NCBI GenBank assembly: GCA_031082425.1
Contig: JAVHLB010000004.1
Coordinates: 62,001-126,000, forward strand
Direction: 5' to 3'
DNA: 64,000 bases
Source: Candidatus Edwardsbacteria bacterium
GTDB lineage: Bacteria; Edwardsbacteria; AC1; EtOH8
A program made the position numbers and the translations under genes. How positions within the stretch are numbered: the stretch's first letter is position 1; each line of letters opens with the position of its first letter. The notes beneath the pieces were generated by a model. It was given only the letters and a program-made list of their open reading frames with translations. It ran no database searches and was not told the origin of the DNA. Shown here piece by piece: positions 61,164-64,000 of the stretch.

Positions 61164-62324
61164 TCAGCTTATGCCGGAAAGGGTCCGGGCTATTTCCGAA
61201 TCCACCGCTGCCTGGTCGGCACCCTGCTCCAAGGCCACCCGGGCATAATTCTGGGCCGCCTGCCGGGCCGATTCCATCTGGCCCAGACGGGAATAACATT
61301 CCATGAGATAGGCCCAGCTGTCCTTCAGTTCCAGTGGCAGGTTCCCGGCCTGGGCCAGTTCTATCCCCTTTTTGATATCGGCAATCCCTGCCAAGGTCCC
61401 GTCCCTGAAGACCCTGGTCCTGCCCAGACAACTGTAACCCCGGGAAAGAAAAGACGACTCTTTAATCTTTTGCGACAGTTCGATCAGCCTTAGTAAGCAG
61501 GCCTCGGCCCGATCGTATTCCCCGGCGGCAAAATGGAATAATCCTGCCTCGCCGTCCCGGTAGGCCCACAGGTGAGAATCAGTGATTTTACGTTCCTTCA
61601 TGATCTGATCGGTCTGGCGGAGCTGCTCCCTGGCCCCGTTATAATCACGTTCATCGGTCAGGATCCCGACCTGCATCAACAGATTGTTGATTATGCCGCG
61701 GTAGTCCTGCACCACCTGACGCAAGGCCAGCGAACGGTTCAGCAAGTCCTTGGCCTGGGCGGTGTCCTTGAGAGCCAGCACTATCTGTCCCATGGAATAC
61801 AGCACATGGGCGGTACGGAAGAGGTCGTTTTGCCGTTCGAAACATTCCAGGGCCTGCCGGTATAACTCAAGCGCCCTGGTGTAATTGCCCTGAATGTTAT
61901 GGATATTTGCCAGATTATTCCGGACGATCCCCACCGATGTTTCCATTTCCATTTTTTGATATTGGTCCAGGGCCCGTAGGAACGAATGCTCGGCCATTTC
62001 AAAACTGCAGCACCGCAAGTGAATGTTTCCCGCTGTATTCCAGGCGCTGGCCAGAATTTCGGCGTGCTCCGCTCCGCCCTCCGATATTACCGCCCGGGTC
62101 AGTTCCAAACCTTCATCGAGTTTGCCCCAGAGATAGTAAAGAGATGCCTTTTCGGATAAGGCCCTATGTTTCAAATTTCCCTGCTCGAACCTTTCGGCCA
62201 GGCCTATTGCCCTGTCCAGCCGCGATTCCGCCTCCGGATAGTCAACCAAAAGTTTAAGGACCAAAGAGCTGTTTACCAATAGTTTTACTACTTCTTCGGC
62301 AGTTATTTTGATTCTGACTCGCAT
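61164..62324 (-). CDS. TPR-repeat protein
   Basis: A 386-residue, all-helical soluble protein with about eight TPR repeats (for example ALDQYQKMEMETSVGIVRNNLANIHNIQGNY, then TRALELYRQALECFERQNDLFRTAHVLYSMGQI). It lacks a DNA-binding or enzymatic domain. Such repeats bring proteins together; no partner is obvious. It begins near the dtd stop and may be co-transcribed with it. The start is uncertain, ATG 62324 or TTG 62351; neither has a strong ribosome binding site. Confidence 0.75.
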   Translation of the reverse strand: MRVRIKITAEEVVKLLVNSSLVLKLLVDYPEAESRLDRAIGLAERFEQGNLKHRALSEKASLYYLWGKLDEGLELTRAVISEGGAEHAEILASAWNTAGNIHLRCCSFEMAEHSFLRALDQYQKMEMETSVGIVRNNLANIHNIQGNYTRALELYRQALECFERQNDLFRTAHVLYSMGQIVLALKDTAQAKDLLNRSLALRQVVQDYRGIINNLLMQVGILTDERDYNGAREQLRQTDQIMKERKITDSHLWAYRDGEAGLFHFAAGEYDRAEACLLRLIELSQKIKESSFLSRGYSCLGRTRVFRDGTLAGIADIKKGIELAQAGNLPLELKDSWAYLMECYSRLGQMESARQAAQNYARVALEQGADQAAVDSEIARTLSGIS

Positions 62325-62344
62325 CTGCTTGATTGATATATGGC

Positions 62345-62794
62345 TCAGCAAATATCCCGGGAATCTATGATGACGGTCACCGGGCCGTCGTTGTTGATGC
62401 TGACCAGCATCCTGGCGCCGAACACCCCGGCCTGCACCTCTATACCGGAAGACTTAAAAGCATCAATAAGTCTTTGATAAAGCGATTGGGCTTTTTCCGG
62501 AGCGGCCGCATCGGTGAAGGAGGGGCGCCTGCCCTTTCGGCAGTCGGCATACAGAGTGAACTGGGAGACCAGCAGGATGCCTCCCCTGACATCCTGCAGG
62601 GAAAGGTTCATCTTTCCGGCATCATCCTCGAACACTCGAAGATTTACCGCCTTTTCGGCCAGCCTGGCGATGACCGTCCCGTCGTCCAGATGTGAAAATC
62701 CGGCCAGGATAACTAGACCCTGGCCGATCTTCCCGGTAAGATTATTTTCGACGGTTACCGAAGCCGAAGAAACGCGCTGTATGACCAGTCGCAT
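62345..62794 (-). CDS. dtd: D-aminoacyl-tRNA deacylase
   Basis: A 149-residue proofreading enzyme that removes D-amino acids (and glycine from tRNA-Ala) from mischarged tRNAs. Both catalytic blocks are present: SQFTLYAD near 75-82 and NDGPVT near 133-138; MRLVIQRVSSASV is a typical N-terminus and length is normal. It is followed leftward by the TPR gene. Confidence 0.94.
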   Translation of the reverse strand: MRLVIQRVSSASVTVENNLTGKIGQGLVILAGFSHLDDGTVIARLAEKAVNLRVFEDDAGKMNLSLQDVRGGILLVSQFTLYADCRKGRRPSFTDAAAPEKAQSLYQRLIDAFKSSGIEVQAGVFGARMLVSINNDGPVTVIIDSRDIC

Positions 62795-62857
62795 GATTTC
62801 ACAAACTTAAATATAAAAAATCAAATACAAAAACCCAAGTCAGTTGATAAAAGCCCA

Positions 62858-64000
62858 CTACTTCTTGGAATTTTTCACCGGCTTCCTGGCGGCTGCTTTT
62901 TTAACGGCCTTTTTAACCTTCGCCTTTATTTTTCTGATGATCCTCGTGGCCGCTTTTTTCTTGGCAATGACCTTTTTAGCCGGCTTCTTTTTCACCTGAA
63001 TCTTTTTGATCGTTTTGACCTTCTTGGGGGATGGCTTGGTTTTTTTGACCGCTGCTTTTTTATTTTTGGTCTTTGGTTTAAGATTTTTTGCAGAAGCCTT
63101 CTTTTTAATCTTTGATTTTTTATTTTCCTTCGGCTCGGCCTTCTTTGTAGCCACATAGGCCGTCCGGACCTCTTTGACCTCCGCCTCCGACAGGTGCGGC
63201 AGCACCGTGGCCACCACCTCCGGAAAATCTATGCCGTTGCGCTTTAAAGTCTCCAGGGTGGGGATCCCGTTGGAGGTCCAGCCCCGCCGCCGGTATACCG
63301 CATCCACCAGTTTTTGATAACGGTCCTCCCGGTATTTGCGGTGCAGGGCCATTTTCTCCTCGATGGACTTTCCGGCCGGATCTATGTTCATCCATTCCTT
63401 GACTTGCTTGTCGTAGCGTTCCTGGCGGGACTCATATTCCTCCCTGGTGACCGGACCCATGGCCCGGTAGGGCGGCTGGTCGTATTTCCGGGTTCCCTTG
63501 CCCATCCGCAGGTCGAACACCCGCTGGAACTGGTAGACCCGTTCCGACATCTTGATGATCTCCTCCTTGGTGATCTCCCGGCCGGTGACGCCCGAGAACA
63601 GGTCGACATAGTTCTGGACATGCTCCGGCACCTTGGCCGCGTCCATGGGGGCGTTCTTGGTGCGGTTGTCGCCCGGCTCGATGTCGTTCCAGGGCAGCTT
63701 GCACAGGCCGTTCAGCCCGAACCAGGTGCGGAACATGGGGAAATAATACAGGGCCTCGGCCTTGTCCTCGAAGCTGGGGATCTGGTTGTTGACCATGTCC
63801 ATGAAGATCACCCAGGCCTCGTCGTGCTGGGGCCCCTTGTTGGTCAGGTAGTAGCCGCCCTGCTGGGCCAGCGATTCCTTGGACATGTATTCCGACTGCT
63901 CCAGCCCCTTGCCCTCCAGGCCGATGTCGTTGAGGAAGGCGTAGTCCCCCCAGCCCTGGTCGGAGAATATCTTCTTCATCCGCTGCACCCCCTGACCGGC
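62858..64000 (-). CDS. aldehyde:ferredoxin oxidoreductase, C-terminal part, with lysine-rich tail
   Basis: The frame is open to the right window edge; the N-terminal half, with the tungstopterin-binding domain, is missing. The visible ~280 residues are the AOR C-terminal region: GLCKLPW holds the last cysteine ligand of the 4Fe-4S cluster, and NYVDLFSGVTGREITKEEIIKM, QRVFDLRMGKGTRKYD and YDKQVKEW are family blocks. AORs oxidise aldehydes to acids with ferredoxin. The final ~100 residues are an extra Lys/Ala/Val-rich tail (TKPSPKKVKTIKKIQVKKKP and KVKKAVKKAAARKPVKN), like histone H1 or AlgP, which AORs normally lack. Confidence 0.85.
   Translation of the reverse strand, partial: AGQGVQRMKKIFSDQGWGDYAFLNDIGLEGKGLEQSEYMSKESLAQQGGYYLTNKGPQHDEAWVIFMDMVNNQIPSFEDKAEALYYFPMFRTWFGLNGLCKLPWNDIEPGDNRTKNAPMDAAKVPEHVQNYVDLFSGVTGREITKEEIIKMSERVYQFQRVFDLRMGKGTRKYDQPPYRAMGPVTREEYESRQERYDKQVKEWMNIDPAGKSIEEKMALHRKYREDRYQKLVDAVYRRRGWTSNGIPTLETLKRNGIDFPEVVATVLPHLSEAEVKEVRTAYVATKKAEPKENKKSKIKKKASAKNLKPKTKNKKAAVKKTKPSPKKVKTIKKIQVKKKPAKKVIAKKKAATRIIRKIKAKVKKAVKKAAARKPVKNSKK

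Noticed and set aside
61123..61431. 103-residue N-terminal extension of the dehydrogenase
   Set aside because: It overlaps the TPR gene's coding end and has no conserved residues, while ATG 61122 has a good ribosome binding site and gives the family N-terminus.

Overview
The window reads as one chromosome segment of a Gram-negative, probably anaerobic bacterium with about 50-55% G+C. The outer membrane is indicated by a diderm-type beta-barrel protein, an OM-barrel/chaperone/pilin locus and a lipoprotein. Anaerobic life is suggested by the C-terminal part of an aldehyde:ferredoxin oxidoreductase. Secreted proteins with FlgD-like 'PNPFS' C-terminal domains, SdrD-B and lamin-tail domains, and many multi-domain signalling proteins suggest a poorly studied lineage near the FCB superphylum or an adjacent candidate phylum (Edwardsbacteria/TA06-like is a guess I cannot test here). 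No phage, complete transposon or CRISPR array is visible.

Layout. 1-1023: end of kdpD and all of kdpE. 1258-5744: a diguanylate cyclase, a CxxC zinc protein, tRNA-Glu, an XRE regulator, a DMT permease and pyrophosphatase. 5770-14519: a leftward housekeeping block (UvrD-type helicase with a Cas4/AddB-like nuclease, oligopeptidase B, a Sua5/arginine-phosphatase fusion, peptide deformylase, YajC, cytidine deaminase, phosphopentomutase). 14611-18078: an envelope lipoprotein and a beta-barrel protein. 18303-24314: a rightward operon with a transglutaminase-like protein, ABC exporter ATPase, small membrane protein, DUF4388 protein and ABC permease. 24782-29776: PmbA, TldD, cobalamin adenosyltransferase and a lamin-tail secreted protein. 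29843-36329: a leftward four-gene signalling operon (HD-GYP phosphodiesterase, 1148-residue multisensor kinase, response regulator, PAS kinase). 36470-38602: two tandem PilT-type ATPases. 38699-41931: a coiled-coil membrane sensor and a degenerate J-domain/TPR protein. 42049-44622: a secreted metallo-beta-lactamase-fold protein.

44891-50187 is the most unusual locus: a small secreted Ig-like protein, a pilin-like protein preceded by a palindrome-rich regulatory region, a PapD-like chaperone and an 813-residue OM-barrel/SdrD-B protein. The chaperone and the barrel protein end in the same TPR module. It looks like a divergent chaperone-usher-type surface-fibre system. 50396-57343 holds an M23 peptidase, then two tandem alpha-oxoamine synthases (KBL-like) with an AT-rich membrane gene between them, an acyl carrier protein, an acetyl-CoA synthetase and holo-ACP synthase. 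An acetate permease, an AT-rich gene pair, a threonine 3-dehydrogenase-like enzyme, a TPR protein, D-aminoacyl-tRNA deacylase and the AOR fragment with a lysine-rich tail follow.

Working picture: KdpDE, c-di-GMP enzymes (GGDEF and HD-GYP), PilT motors and adhesive-fibre genes point to a surface-attached or gliding life. TDH, KBL, acetyl-CoA synthetase and the acetate permease can together turn threonine and acetate into acetyl-CoA and glycine. The second KBL paralog next to ACP and AcpS may instead make an acyl-aminoketone lipid precursor. Degenerate palindromic repeats of the TGTCATTCC...GGAATGACA type sit in several intergenic gaps.
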